Origin: 'Cynodon dactylon' phytoplasma
Lineage (GTDB): Bacteria > Bacillota_I > Bacilli_A > Acholeplasmatales > Acholeplasmataceae
Assembly (NCBI RefSeq): GCF_009268075.1
Contig: NZ_VWOH01000001.1
Span: 136,362-200,361, forward strand
DNA length: 64,000 nucleotides
Direction: 5' to 3'
In this document: in pieces, positions 1 through 9,001 of the stretch
Layout of the letters: each line of letters opens with the position of its first letter
Numbering within the stretch: position 1 is the stretch's first letter
Program-made: the position numbers and the translations under genes
The notes under the pieces: model-generated
The model's database searches: none
What the model was told of the DNA's origin: nothing
What the model saw: only the letters and a program-made list of their open reading frames with translations

Positions 1-251
1 AAGCTTTTGTTTGTCCATCTTCTAAATATTGAATAGTTTTTTTAGTTTTTTTATTATTTGCGTCTTGATTCCATTCTGTAATACTACTAATTGTTTCTCC
101 ATCTGGTTGAAAAGTAGTTTTTTTGATTAAAGAACATAAATTTCCATCATCTGACCAAAGACTTTCTTCAATTGAAGCTTTTGTTTGTCCATCTTCTAAA
201 TATTGAATAGTTTTTTTAGTTTTTTTATTATTTGCGTCTTGATTCCATTCT
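1..251. repeat. Direct repeat inside the DUF2963-like gene
   Basis: Bases 1-77 and 175-251 are identical over 77 bases at an offset of 174 bp, exactly 58 codons, so the repeat keeps reading frame. The first copy is cut by the window edge, so the identical tract may be longer and further copies may follow. Perfect DNA identity, not just protein similarity, points to recent intragenic duplication or gene conversion. Confidence 0.9.
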
Positions 252-925
252 ATAACATAATCAATATTATCATTATGAAAATAAGTTGTGGTTATAACAT
301 TATTATTATCATTATCTTCAATGACAAAATATTTGCTAGGTTCAAGAGAAAAATATTCTGTTTTTTTAATTAAATTATTTTGATTTCCATTTTTTCTAAA
401 TTCATCAATACAACTAATTTGACCATCTTTTGTATAAAAAAATGTTTTTAATATAAAACCAGTTTCTACATCAAATTCATTAATATAAAGAATTTTTTGA
501 TCGTCTGTATAAAAAAATTCTTTTGTTTTTCTTTCTTTTTCATCAAAATAAGTTATAATTCTGTTTTTATTGTCTATTATTTTAAATAATAGATCTTTTT
601 TATATGTTTTATATTCATAAATTATGTCTTTTGTATTATCAACTAATCTACATAAATTTTTATCTATAAATAAATTATAATATTCTACGTAACTATCATC
701 TTTTTTTACTTCATAAACTTCTTTTTCAGCTTTTTGTTTCATTTCTTCATTTTTATGAAAAATATAAGGAAATATCTTCTCATGATTAAAATATAAAGTA
801 TCTTTTTTTTCTTTTTTTAGCAAAAAATAAAATTTGTAAACTAAAATTACATTTAAAACAAAAGAAAAAAAAGTAAGACAAAAATAATAATGTTTTTTTG
901 TTTTTTTAAAATAATAAAAAAACAT
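1..925 (-). CDS. Partial membrane-anchored repeat protein, DUF2963-like
   Basis: A frame opens at the ATG at 923-925, with AGAAAGG seven bases upstream, and runs off the left edge, so about 308 codons are visible and the C-terminus is missing. Residues about 13-36 are hydrophobic with basic residues before them, which suggests a signal anchor. The remainder is charged and made of short units of the type TEWNQDANN...YLEDGQTKA, seen twice at a 58-residue period. Asp/Asn/Lys repeat units of this style are typical of the phytoplasma DUF2963 family, whose function is unknown. Family assignment rests on pattern only. It lies downstream of tatD on the same strand, separated by about 140 bases of A/T-rich spacer. 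Confidence 0.6.
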   Translation of the reverse strand, partial: MFFYYFKKTKKHYYFCLTFFSFVLNVILVYKFYFLLKKEKKDTLYFNHEKIFPYIFHKNEEMKQKAEKEVYEVKKDDSYVEYYNLFIDKNLCRLVDNTKDIIYEYKTYKKDLLFKIIDNKNRIITYFDEKERKTKEFFYTDDQKILYINEFDVETGFILKTFFYTKDGQISCIDEFRKNGNQNNLIKKTEYFSLEPSKYFVIEDNDNNNVITTTYFHNDNIDYVIEWNQDANNKKTKKTIQYLEDGQTKASIEESLWSDDGNLCSLIKKTTFQPDGETISSITEWNQDANNKKTKKTIQYLEDGQTKA

Positions 926-1065
926 ATTTAAGCCTTTCTATATTCTTATAATTCAATATATATTTAGTTTTTATATAAAAAAATAATTTTATTCATAATT
1001 CAAATTATTTTTTTATTAAAAATTAATTGAAAAATATAAAAAGAAAAAACATCTCTTTTTATATT

Positions 1066-1827
1066 TTATTTATTTTTGAAAAAAAGATCATTAGCATTTT
1101 TAGTAGTTTGAATTGCTACTTCTAAAAAATCAATTTTTTTTAAAGAAGCTATCTTTTTAGCTATCAAAATTAAAAAAGAAGGCTCATTTCTCTTTTTTTT
1201 TTCTAAAGGAAAAGGAGTTAAAAAAGGAGAATCTGTTTCTAATAATATTTTTTGTAAAGGGATTATTTTTGCTATTTCATGAACTTCATAAGCTTGTTTA
1301 TAAGTAACAATACCGCCAATACCTATATAAAAATTTAATTCTAAAACTTTTTTTGCTTCAACTATATTAGATACCAAACAATGAAAAACACCTTTAATTT
1401 TATTCTTATAAGGTAATAAAACTTTATAAACTTCTTCAAAAGATTCTCTTGCATGAATAATAATAGGTAGATTATATTTAATAGCTAATTCTATTTGAAT
1501 TTTAAAAAAATGTTTTTGTATCGATAAAGAATCTTTATTATGATATAAATCTAATCCAATTTCACCAATAGCTACAACTTGAGGTAAGTCTAAATACTTT
1601 TCGATACTATAAGGATCTTGATTATAACAATAACAAGGATGTATACCAACAGAAGATTTAATACAACTAAATCTTTGAGATAAAAAAATAGATTTTTTAT
1701 TTGTTTCTTCATCTAAACCAGGGACAATAAAATTCATTACATTTTTATCTAAAGCTCTTTTTAACACTTCCTGAAAATCTTTTTCAAAATTATTTAAATT
1801 TAAATGTGTATGTGTATCTATTAACAT
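1066..1827 (-). CDS. tatD: TatD family metal-dependent hydrolase/DNase
   Basis: A 253-residue protein, the usual TatD length. It starts MLIDTHTHLN, giving metal ligands H6 and H8. GEIGLD supplies E89, IIIHARE supplies H125, H149 follows, and LETDSPFLTP supplies D199. These are the ligands of the two-metal amidohydrolase-fold site of TatD nucleases, which trim 3' ends of DNA. Cytoplasmic. It lies 75 bases downstream of lpdA on the same strand and may be the last gene of the pdh transcript. In many Firmicutes tatD sits near rsmA; here rsmA is about 31 kb away, so the context adds nothing to function. Confidence 0.92.
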   Translation of the reverse strand: MLIDTHTHLNLNNFEKDFQEVLKRALDKNVMNFIVPGLDEETNKKSIFLSQRFSCIKSSVGIHPCYCYNQDPYSIEKYLDLPQVVAIGEIGLDLYHNKDSLSIQKHFFKIQIELAIKYNLPIIIHARESFEEVYKVLLPYKNKIKGVFHCLVSNIVEAKKVLELNFYIGIGGIVTYKQAYEVHEIAKIIPLQKILLETDSPFLTPFPLEKKKRNEPSFLILIAKKIASLKKIDFLEVAIQTTKNANDLFFKNK

Positions 1828-1902
1828 TTGATTCTCTTTTTTTAATAAAAAATAAAAAAATATAAATTTAAAAAAATTTAAAATAATAATAATAATGATT
1901 AA

Positions 1903-3291
1903 TTAATAATGAATAGGTTTATCAATAACTCCTAAAAAAGTTTCTAAATTTAATTCTGACAAGGTAGGATGAGGATGAATAGTGTGAATAATATCATATG
2001 CTGTTCCGCCTAATTCCATAGTAACTGCAATTTCACTAATTAATTCAGTAGCACTATAAGCTAATATATGCATACCTAAAATTTTAAAATTATCTTTATT
2101 AATAATTACTTTAGCAAAACCTTCTGTTTCTCCATCAGCTAAAGCTTTTCCTATAGCGCTAACAGGAAATTTAAAAGTTTTATAATTAATATTATTCATT
2201 TTTTTAACTTGTTCTTCTGTTTTTCCTATAGAAGCTATTTCTGGAAACCCATAAACACAAGAAGGAACATGATCATAATTCATAGGCTTAATATTAGAAA
2301 TGGAATTTAAAGCATGAGAAACAGCTATAATTCCTTCATGACTTGCAACATGAGCTAACATATATTTTCCATTTACATCTCCTATAGCATAAACATTTTC
2401 AACAGAAGTTCTTAAAAATTCATCAGTTTCTATACCATTATTATTAAGTTTTAAATTTAAATTTTTAACAGAATCTAAATTAGGTCTTGTACCAACAGCC
2501 ATTAAAATAATATCGGATTGAACCTTTTCATTAATTTCTTGATTATCTTTTTTGTAAGAATAAAAAACATTATTATCTTCTATACGATTAACTTGACTAT
2601 TAACTAAAATTTTAATATTGGATTTTGTTAAAATTTGAGTATATTTATTAATAATATCTTTATCCATATTGTTTAAAATAGAATCCTGTTTTTCAATAAT
2701 AACAACTTCAGAACCAAACTTATTAAAAATAGAAGCAAATTCTACTCCAATAATACCACCACCAATGATTACTATTTTTTTAGGAAAAACATCTAAATTT
2801 ACTAATTCATTGCTTGTGAATAAATATTTATTTTTAAAAGATTCTAAAGCTCCTGGTATTGGAGGTATTATAGCACTAGAACCAGTAGCGATAATAAGTT
2901 TATCAGAAAACAAAATTTTATCTTTTATTTTAACTTCGTGTGATGATAAAACTTCTGCATTTTCAAAAAAAACATCAATTTTATTTTTATTCAAAAGAAA
3001 ACTTACTCCACTAGTTAATTTTTTAACAATATTATTTTTACGATATAATATCGAAGACCAATCAAAAGTACAATTTTCAGATTTTAAACCAAAATTGGAA
3101 GAATTTTTTAAAAAATCATAAACTTTAGCACTCTTAAAATAAGATTTTGTAGGTATACAACCATAATTTAAACAAATACCTCCGATTTTATGTTTTTCTA
3201 TCAAAGCTACTTTAGCACCTAACTGAGAAGCTTTGATAGCGGCAACATATCCTCCCGGACCCCCACCAATAATCAAAATGTCATATTTCAT
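1903..3291 (-). CDS. lpdA: Dihydrolipoyl dehydrogenase (PDH E3)
   Basis: A 462-residue flavoprotein that reoxidises the dihydrolipoyl group of the pyruvate dehydrogenase complex and passes electrons to NAD. The N-terminal FAD motif GGGPGG is at 9-14. The redox disulfide is C40/C45 in GICLNYGCIPTKS. A second dinucleotide-binding motif (IIGGGIIGVEFAS) marks the NAD domain, and the C-terminal active-site segment HPHPTLSE is present. Length matches the plain E3 family. Some Mollicutes E3 proteins carry an N-terminal lipoyl domain; none is present here. It follows the E2 core gene by 42 bases and closes the pdhA-B-C-D order. Confidence 0.96.
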   Translation of the reverse strand: MKYDILIIGGGPGGYVAAIKASQLGAKVALIEKHKIGGICLNYGCIPTKSYFKSAKVYDFLKNSSNFGLKSENCTFDWSSILYRKNNIVKKLTSGVSFLLNKNKIDVFFENAEVLSSHEVKIKDKILFSDKLIIATGSSAIIPPIPGALESFKNKYLFTSNELVNLDVFPKKIVIIGGGIIGVEFASIFNKFGSEVVIIEKQDSILNNMDKDIINKYTQILTKSNIKILVNSQVNRIEDNNVFYSYKKDNQEINEKVQSDIILMAVGTRPNLDSVKNLNLKLNNNGIETDEFLRTSVENVYAIGDVNGKYMLAHVASHEGIIAVSHALNSISNIKPMNYDHVPSCVYGFPEIASIGKTEEQVKKMNNINYKTFKFPVSAIGKALADGETEGFAKVIINKDNFKILGMHILAYSATELISEIAVTMELGGTAYDIIHTIHPHPTLSELNLETFLGVIDKPIHY

Positions 3292-3333
3292 TTAATTAAT
3301 TTCCTTTATTATTTAAATTTAATAAATTAAAAA

Positions 3334-4095
3334 TTAAAAAATATTTTTTTCCAAAAACGAAACATCATTTAATAAGATTGAAATTTTCTTTAAAAAATTG
3401 CCACAATAAACACCATCTAAAATACGATGATCAAAACTTAAAGACAAAGGTAAAATATCAGCCACACAAATTTCTTTATTTTTAAATACTGGTTTTTTTA
3501 TAATACTACCAATTCCCAAAATAGCTAATTCTGGATATTTAATAATCGGAGTAGCATATAAAACACCTGTTGCTCCATAATTACTTAAAGTAAAAGTTCC
3601 GTCAGAAATATGTTCTGTTTTTATTTTTCTCTCAAGTGTCATTTTAGCTATTGTTTGTATTTCTTTAGCTAATTGGAAAATAGTCAAATCACAAACATTT
3701 TTTATATTAGGAACTATTAAACCTTTCGGAGTGTCTACAGCAATTCCTAAATTAATATTTTTTTTATAAATTAATTCATTTTTAGAGTCATCAAAAGAAG
3801 CGTTTAATATAGAAAATTCTCTTAAAGCTATAACAACTGCTTTAGCAATAAAAGGCATATAAGTTAACTTTATTTCTTTTTGTTCAGCTTCTTCTTTATA
3901 TTTTTTCCTTAAAATAACTAAATCACTTACATCTATTTCAGTTATTAAAGTAGCATCAGGAATTAAGTTCTTAGATATAATCATTTGCTTAGCGATTGTT
4001 TCTCTTAAAGAAGAAATTTTTTCAACTCTAATGTCTTTTTCTTCTGAAGACAATTTGTTAGAATCATTCAAATTAAAATTTTCTTTATTGATCAT
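3334..4095 (-). CDS. pdhC: PDH E2 catalytic core (dihydrolipoyl acetyltransferase) without lipoyl domain
   Basis: 253 residues that cover only the acyltransferase core of E2. It moves the acetyl group from lipoyl-lysine to CoA. SLRETIAKQM opens the core, SDGTFTLSNYGATG is the family core motif, and FDHRILDG gives the catalytic H223 and D227. E2 proteins usually begin with one or more lipoyl domains and a small E1/E3-binding domain. Here the core begins after about 25 polar residues and no E3-binding domain is recognisable. The lipoyl domain is the separate upstream gene at 4173-4457. The 77 bases between them have stops in all three frames, so one indel would not rejoin them. Confidence 0.9.
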   Translation of the reverse strand: MINKENFNLNDSNKLSSEEKDIRVEKISSLRETIAKQMIISKNLIPDATLITEIDVSDLVILRKKYKEEAEQKEIKLTYMPFIAKAVVIALREFSILNASFDDSKNELIYKKNINLGIAVDTPKGLIVPNIKNVCDLTIFQLAKEIQTIAKMTLERKIKTEHISDGTFTLSNYGATGVLYATPIIKYPELAILGIGSIIKKPVFKNKEICVADILPLSLSFDHRILDGVYCGNFLKKISILLNDVSFLEKNIF

Positions 4096-4172
4096 TTTTA
4101 TATTTTAATTCCTATTTTTTCTTAATTTCTTATAATTAAATTAATTAAATTTGTTTAATTATTTATGTTTTT

Positions 4173-4457
4173 TTATTCTAATTCTAATAGAAGTAATGTA
4201 TCTCCTACTTTTATATTATCTCCTTCATTGTAAAATATTTTTTTTACAACTCCGCTAACATCAGAACGTATTTCAGCTGTTAATTTATCATTTTCAACTT
4301 CTAACAAAATATCTTGATCTTTAACATGTTGACCTTCTTTAACATTCCAACTTAAAATAACGCCTTCTGTGATACCTTCTCCCAAATCGCTATATTTAAA
4401 TTCAATAACTTTTTTATCTTTATTTTTATTTTCGCATTGTGATTGATTCATATTCAA
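4173..4457 (-). CDS. Stand-alone lipoyl-domain protein of the PDH complex
   Basis: 94 residues. After about 18 polar residues the whole protein is a single biotinyl/lipoyl fold: FKYSDLGEGITEG, then the lipoylation hairpin VENDKLTAEI with K58 at the tip, ending LLLLELE. It should swing acetyl groups between E1 (pdhAB), E2 core and E3. It lies between pdhB and the E2 core in the same operon, so it looks like the N-terminal third of a split E2. A glycine-cleavage H protein is less likely because of the DLGEGI start and the operon. The second half of the name (E2 part) is inference from context. Confidence 0.85.
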   Translation of the reverse strand: MNMNQSQCENKNKDKKVIEFKYSDLGEGITEGVILSWNVKEGQHVKDQDILLEVENDKLTAEIRSDVSGVVKKIFYNEGDNIKVGDTLLLLELE

Positions 4458-4499
4458 AACCTTTCTTAGATTTATTTTTTATTTTTTGATCTTATTTTT

Positions 4500-5492
4500 T
4501 TATCTTTTTAATATATTGAAATTTTTCTTAACACAATAAACAATTTTATCTTTATTAATCATCTGATGATATTCTCCGCGCGCAAGAGGCATAATAATAT
4601 CAAAACCAGTAACTCTTTTAGGAGCTTCTTTTAAATAATTAAAAGCATATTCATTTACCAAAGTGATCAACTCAGCAGCAGGTCCAAAAGTTCTAGTTGC
4701 TTCATGCACAACTAAAAATCTTCCAGTTTTTTTAACAGAATTTAAAATAGTTTCCCTATCAATTGGATTAATACTTATTAAATCGATTAATTCAATAGAA
4801 ATACCGCTTTTTTCTGAATCTAATTGTTTAATAACTTCTTTAGCCATATTAACAGCTGAACTCCAAGCTACTAAAGTTATATCTTTACCTTCTTGAACTA
4901 CTTTAGCTTTTCCTATTTCTACTTCATATTCTTCTTCAGGAACTTCCTCTTTTACTCCTCTATATAAAATTTTGGGTTCCATGTAAATAACAGGATTATC
5001 ATCATTGATAGCAGCTATTAAAAGACCTTTTGCATCATAAGGATTTGAAGGAACTACGACCTTTAAACCTGGAAAAGAACCTAAAACAACTTCTAAAGAT
5101 TCTGAATGATGCTCTAAGGCTTTAACTCCGCCACCAATAGGAAATTTTAAAACCATAGGGCAAAAAAAATTATTACGAGAACGATTTCTCATTCTAGCAG
5201 CATGAGATATTAAATCTTGTAATCCGACATAAACAAAACCATCGAATTGAATTTCTGCTATAGGTCTCAAACCATTCATTGCCATTCCTATTGCACTTCC
5301 TACAATAGTAGACTCACAAATAGGAGTATTAAAAACACGTTTTTCTGTATACTTTTGTTGTAATCCAGCTGTTAATCTAAAAACACCACCTAGCTTACCA
5401 ACATCTTGTCCAAACAAAACTATTTTATCATTTTTCGATAATTGAAGATCTAAAGTATGTTTAATAGATTCTAACAAATTTAATAAAGCCAT
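4500..5492 (-). CDS. pdhB: Pyruvate dehydrogenase E1 subunit beta
   Basis: 330 residues, normal length for the beta chain of the heterotetrameric thiamine-diphosphate E1 enzyme. Family segments include VLFGQDVGKLGGVFRLTAGL near the N-terminus, the transketolase pyrimidine-domain run NTPICESTIVGSAIGMA, the loop HHSESLE, and VVHEATRTFGPAAEL in the C-terminal domain. With pdhA it decarboxylates pyruvate and acetylates the lipoyl group. It lies 63 bases after pdhA and 42 bases before the lipoyl-domain gene, all minus strand, which fits one transcript. Confidence 0.96.
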   Translation of the reverse strand: MALLNLLESIKHTLDLQLSKNDKIVLFGQDVGKLGGVFRLTAGLQQKYTEKRVFNTPICESTIVGSAIGMAMNGLRPIAEIQFDGFVYVGLQDLISHAARMRNRSRNNFFCPMVLKFPIGGGVKALEHHSESLEVVLGSFPGLKVVVPSNPYDAKGLLIAAINDDNPVIYMEPKILYRGVKEEVPEEEYEVEIGKAKVVQEGKDITLVAWSSAVNMAKEVIKQLDSEKSGISIELIDLISINPIDRETILNSVKKTGRFLVVHEATRTFGPAAELITLVNEYAFNYLKEAPKRVTGFDIIMPLARGEYHQMINKDKIVYCVKKNFNILKR

Positions 5493-5555
5493 TTTTATTA
5501 TCTTTTTCCTTTTTTTTACTATTATAGTTATAAAATTGTTATAAAAATGAATGAA

Positions 5556-6647
5556 TTATTTATTCACTTCTTCTAAAAATTTTTTATATTCATTATATTG
5601 TTCTTCTAATTGAGAAGTCATTTTATCATAAGTATATTGAAAAATTTCAATTGGTTCTACTTTATCGCCATATTGAATAATACTTTGATGTGTCTCTTTA
5701 ACATAAATATCTGTTTCTTCTTTTATCTTTTCAATTAATTCTGGATTTAAAATATTTTTATTTAGTAAGTACTTCTCAAAACGTATAATAGGATCTTTTT
5801 TGGACCATTCTATTTCTTCAGATCTGTCTCTGTATAATTTAGGATTATCATTTGTTGTATGTGCTCCCATTCTATAAGTGAAAGATTCGATAAGAGCTGG
5901 CCCTTTTCCTTGACGTGCTCTTTCTCCTAATTCTTTAACAACAGCATAAACAGCCAAAACATCATTTCCATCAACTTGTATACCTGGTATTCCAAAAGCA
6001 TATGATTTTTCAGCTAAAGTTTCTGTTTTGGAAGCAATACTTCTAGGAGTAGAAATAGCATATTGATTATTTTGAATTACAACTATTAAAGGAACTTCAA
6101 AAACAGAAGCATAATTCAAACCAGCATAAAATTCTTCATGAGCAGTACCACCATCACCAATAGTAGCTAAAACAATTTCTTTTTTATTTTGTATCTTACT
6201 AGCTAAAGCTAAACCAGCACCTATATTAATTCCTGAACCAATAATAATATTAACTGGCAAAATACGTTTATCTGGAGAAACATCAGATCCAATCTCGTTT
6301 CCATACCAATAAAGATAAGGTTTTGCTAAAGGAATATCTCTATATAAATATAAACCTAAATCTCTAAAATAAGGTGATATCCAATCTTTTTCTTGTAAAG
6401 CTGCAGCAATGCCTATTTGAGTTGCCTCATGCCCTTGATTTATTGCATAATTTAACATTCTACCTTGACGTTGATATTGAACAGCTCTTATATCTGCAAT
6501 TCTAGTTAAAATCATTATTTTATACATTTTTAATAATTCTTCTTGAGATATTTTTGGTTCAAAATCTGAATTAATTACTTTTCCTTCTAAATCTAAAATT
6601 TGAAACATTTTCTTATTTAAAGGATTGAATAAATCAATCATTTTCAT
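5556..6647 (-). CDS. pdhA: Pyruvate dehydrogenase E1 subunit alpha
   Basis: 363 residues, usual length. The thiamine-diphosphate/Mg motif is seen as IGDGGTAHEEFYAGLNYA with the NNQYAIST segment after it. The RMGAHTTNDNP loop carries the conserved phosphorylation-loop-type His. First gene of the pdh operon. The start MKMIDLF is preceded by AAGGAG about 13 bases upstream; the second ATG two codons later is equally possible. A promoter at 6903-6931 would give a leader of about 250 bases. Confidence 0.96.
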   Translation of the reverse strand: MKMIDLFNPLNKKMFQILDLEGKVINSDFEPKISQEELLKMYKIMILTRIADIRAVQYQRQGRMLNYAINQGHEATQIGIAAALQEKDWISPYFRDLGLYLYRDIPLAKPYLYWYGNEIGSDVSPDKRILPVNIIIGSGINIGAGLALASKIQNKKEIVLATIGDGGTAHEEFYAGLNYASVFEVPLIVVIQNNQYAISTPRSIASKTETLAEKSYAFGIPGIQVDGNDVLAVYAVVKELGERARQGKGPALIESFTYRMGAHTTNDNPKLYRDRSEEIEWSKKDPIIRFEKYLLNKNILNPELIEKIKEETDIYVKETHQSIIQYGDKVEPIEIFQYTYDKMTSQLEEQYNEYKKFLEEVNK

Positions 6648-7046
6648 TTAGATTCTTAATCTCCTTTTTTTTTATTAATTAAAATTACTGATTTGTAATA
6701 TAATAAAAAATTTTTTTCTTAAAATACTTATTTAATAACTAATAATTAATATTTATTCTTAAAATATTCAAAATAATAAAATAAATTTAATAAAAAATCT
6801 TAAAATAATAAAAAATCTTAAAATAATAAAAAAAAATTAACAAAAAGTTATGAAAATTAAATACAAAAAAAACACTATAATCACATGTTATATATCATTT
6901 AAATTTTAACTTATTTTTTCTCTATTGTCAAACTCATCTTAATGAATAAAATTTTTAAAATACAATTCCAAATTTTTTAAACTATTTTTTTCAATTTTTA
7001 AAAAATAAAAAAATTAAATTTATGATTATAAAAAAAATATTTATTT
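6648..7046. other. Gene-free spacer with the pdh promoter
   Basis: About 400 bases of A/T-rich DNA between metI and pdhA. It holds the promoter at 6903-6931 and the pdhA ribosome-binding site. A 17-base unit of the type ATAAAAAATCTTAAAAT occurs twice in a row near 6790-6830. I see no coding frame or RNA gene here. Confidence 0.7.
6903..6931 (-). promoter_or_regulatory. Sigma70-type promoter for the pdh operon
   Basis: On the minus strand TTGACA (6926-6931) is followed by a 17-base spacer and TAAAAT (6903-6908), a perfect -35 and a one-mismatch -10 at optimal spacing. It points at pdhA, whose start is about 250 bases downstream. In DNA this A/T-rich the perfect -35 carries most of the weight. 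Confidence 0.7.
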
Positions 7047-7799
7047 TCAAAAAACTTTGTTTAATCTATTTGAAATTAAAATACTAAAAAAATGAATAAT
7101 TTGCATCCAAATAAAAATTACAATTGAATAAACTAAAATTAAATCTGAATTTTCAAAATTAGAAAAATTTTCTGTACCTCTAATACCATATTCATAAATT
7201 ATATATGCCAAACCTTTAACTCCTACAATCGCTAAAACACTTGAATAAGCCATAGAGGAAACATAAAGTGAATTTAATTTCAAAATTAAATAAGGTTTTG
7301 CTTCTACTAACAAAAAATATTTTACAAATTGTATTTTATTAGAACCTAAACTATAAGCTGTTTTATAAATTTCAGGATTAATTTGCAAAAAAACTTGTTC
7401 TAAAATACGAGTAGCATGAGCGGTTAAAACTAAAACTAAACATATTAAACCAACTTTAAAACCATAGAAAAGATTCAAATAAGGTGTTAAAATAAAGTCT
7501 ATTATCAAAAAAATTAATAACATAAAAGGCATAGATAAAATAAAATTAATAAAAAAATTAATCAAAAAATAAACAATTTTATTAAAAATCTTTTCTTCTC
7601 CTAATTTGATAAAATATAGAATAATACTTAAAAATAAACCTAAAAAAAAAGAAATAAAAGTGGAAAAAAAAGTTATTTTTATGGTTTCTATCAAATTATC
7701 TAACAAAAGAAAAGGTTTATAAAAATCGTTTTTAGTTAAATTATTATTAGGAAAAATAAGAACATTATAAATTCTTTGAATCAAATTCTCCTTTAACAT
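7047..7799 (-). CDS. metI: ABC importer permease, MetI-type
   Basis: About 250 residues with five or more hydrophobic segments. The inner-membrane loop that docks the ATPase is seen as YKTAYSLGSNKIQFVKYFLL followed by EAKP, the EAA-type motif of binding-protein-dependent permeases, and the LSMPFMLL and LTAHATRILEQ regions match the D-methionine permease family. Last gene of the metN-metQ-metI transcript. The frame could open at TTG 7820, but nothing resembling a ribosome site precedes it. ATG 7799 has GGAG 15 bases upstream, and a TTG five codons later has AAGGAG close by, so the true start is uncertain within about 13 codons. Confidence 0.85.
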   Translation of the reverse strand: MLKENLIQRIYNVLIFPNNNLTKNDFYKPFLLLDNLIETIKITFFSTFISFFLGLFLSIILYFIKLGEEKIFNKIVYFLINFFINFILSMPFMLLIFLIIDFILTPYLNLFYGFKVGLICLVLVLTAHATRILEQVFLQINPEIYKTAYSLGSNKIQFVKYFLLVEAKPYLILKLNSLYVSSMAYSSVLAIVGVKGLAYIIYEYGIRGTENFSNFENSDLILVYSIVIFIWMQIIHFFSILISNRLNKVF

Positions 7800-7948
7800 A
7801 AATTTATATAATATCTCCAACTAAATTTGCAAAATTTTATAAAAAAAGAATAAAATTGTATAAATTAATTAAAAATTGTATGTATAAAAAAATATTTTTA
7901 ATTTTTTATAAATTTTTTATAAAAAAAATTGAAAGATTATTAATTACG

Positions 7949-8947
7949 TTAAGAACTATATTTTTCATTAACATTCGAAATAATTTTATTCATTTTATCA
8001 ATAGGAACCATTTCTAAAGTTGAAATATGTTTTGAATTAAAATTATCAATAAATTCTTGTTGAGATAAAATTTCTTTAATTAATTTAATTTCTTCAGAAT
8101 TAATATTTTTTTCTTTCGTAATAAGAGAAATTGTATAATCAAAAAAATAACTTTCAGGATCAGAAGGAATATCTAAATTAGCTACAAGTTTTAATGTTTT
8201 TTTTTCTTTACCTAAAATACCTGGATAATTAACTAAAAAATCAATATTTTGATCTGATCTAAATCTATTACATAAAGACAATAGATTTTCTTGTTTAATA
8301 ATTTGTAAATTATTAGGAATTATAAAATCATTTTCATCAAAATATTTTTCCTTATTAATACCTGATTTTAACTGAATTAATTGCATATGTTTTAAAAACA
8401 AAAGAAAAAGACTTTGTTGTTCCGCTTCTGCAGGCATTAATATACTAAAAGTTTCTGAAGAAGAAGATAATTTTGTTCTTAATTCTTTTATATCTTTTAT
8501 ATCTTTGGTTTTTTCTCTAGAAGGTATAGAATATAAACCTATCTTAGCAAAATAAAAAGGATGAGCTATAATAATTTTTCCATCAGACATTTTTTCTCTT
8601 ATAGATTTATTATGCATAAGAGCAAAAGGTAAATGAGAATCTAAAGTTGCGAAAACATTATCTGTTAATAACAATTGATTAGTACGTATATATTGGCCAT
8701 TTAAAAAAACAATCTCTAAATCAACTCCTTTATTTTTAAATTCATCCTGAACTAATTCTAAAAAGGATCTAGTTGATTCTAAAGCAGTAGCAATTTTAAT
8801 TTTTTTTCTGCTTGTATCTGTAGAATCTATATTATCTTTTTTAAAAATAAAAAAATCATTTGGGACAAAATATTTTATCAAAATTAAAATAATAAACAAT
8901 AAACTTAAATAAAATAAAAATTTTTTTTTATTATCAAAAACAAACAT
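7949..8947 (-). CDS. metQ: MetQ/NlpA family substrate-binding protein of the methionine-type importer
   Basis: 332 residues. A basic start (DNKKKF) and a hydrophobic segment at about 10-28 anchor it in the membrane. The binding fold follows: IKIATALESTRSFLEL, ATLDSHLPFALMHN, then FLVNYPGILG and a typical NlpA C-terminus. NlpA proteins are usually lipoproteins with a Cys at the end of the signal; no Cys is present in the first 60 residues, so it is probably held by an uncleaved anchor. It lies between metN and metI on one strand. Ligand is likely methionine or a short peptide/amino acid, by family. Confidence 0.85.
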   Translation of the reverse strand: MFVFDNKKKFLFYLSLLFIILILIKYFVPNDFFIFKKDNIDSTDTSRKKIKIATALESTRSFLELVQDEFKNKGVDLEIVFLNGQYIRTNQLLLTDNVFATLDSHLPFALMHNKSIREKMSDGKIIIAHPFYFAKIGLYSIPSREKTKDIKDIKELRTKLSSSSETFSILMPAEAEQQSLFLLFLKHMQLIQLKSGINKEKYFDENDFIIPNNLQIIKQENLLSLCNRFRSDQNIDFLVNYPGILGKEKKTLKLVANLDIPSDPESYFFDYTISLITKEKNINSEEIKLIKEILSQQEFIDNFNSKHISTLEMVPIDKMNKIISNVNEKYSS

Positions 8948-9001
8948 TAATTTTAACCACCATTTTTAATTTTTAAATAAAAATAAAAAAAATATAAAAC
9001 A

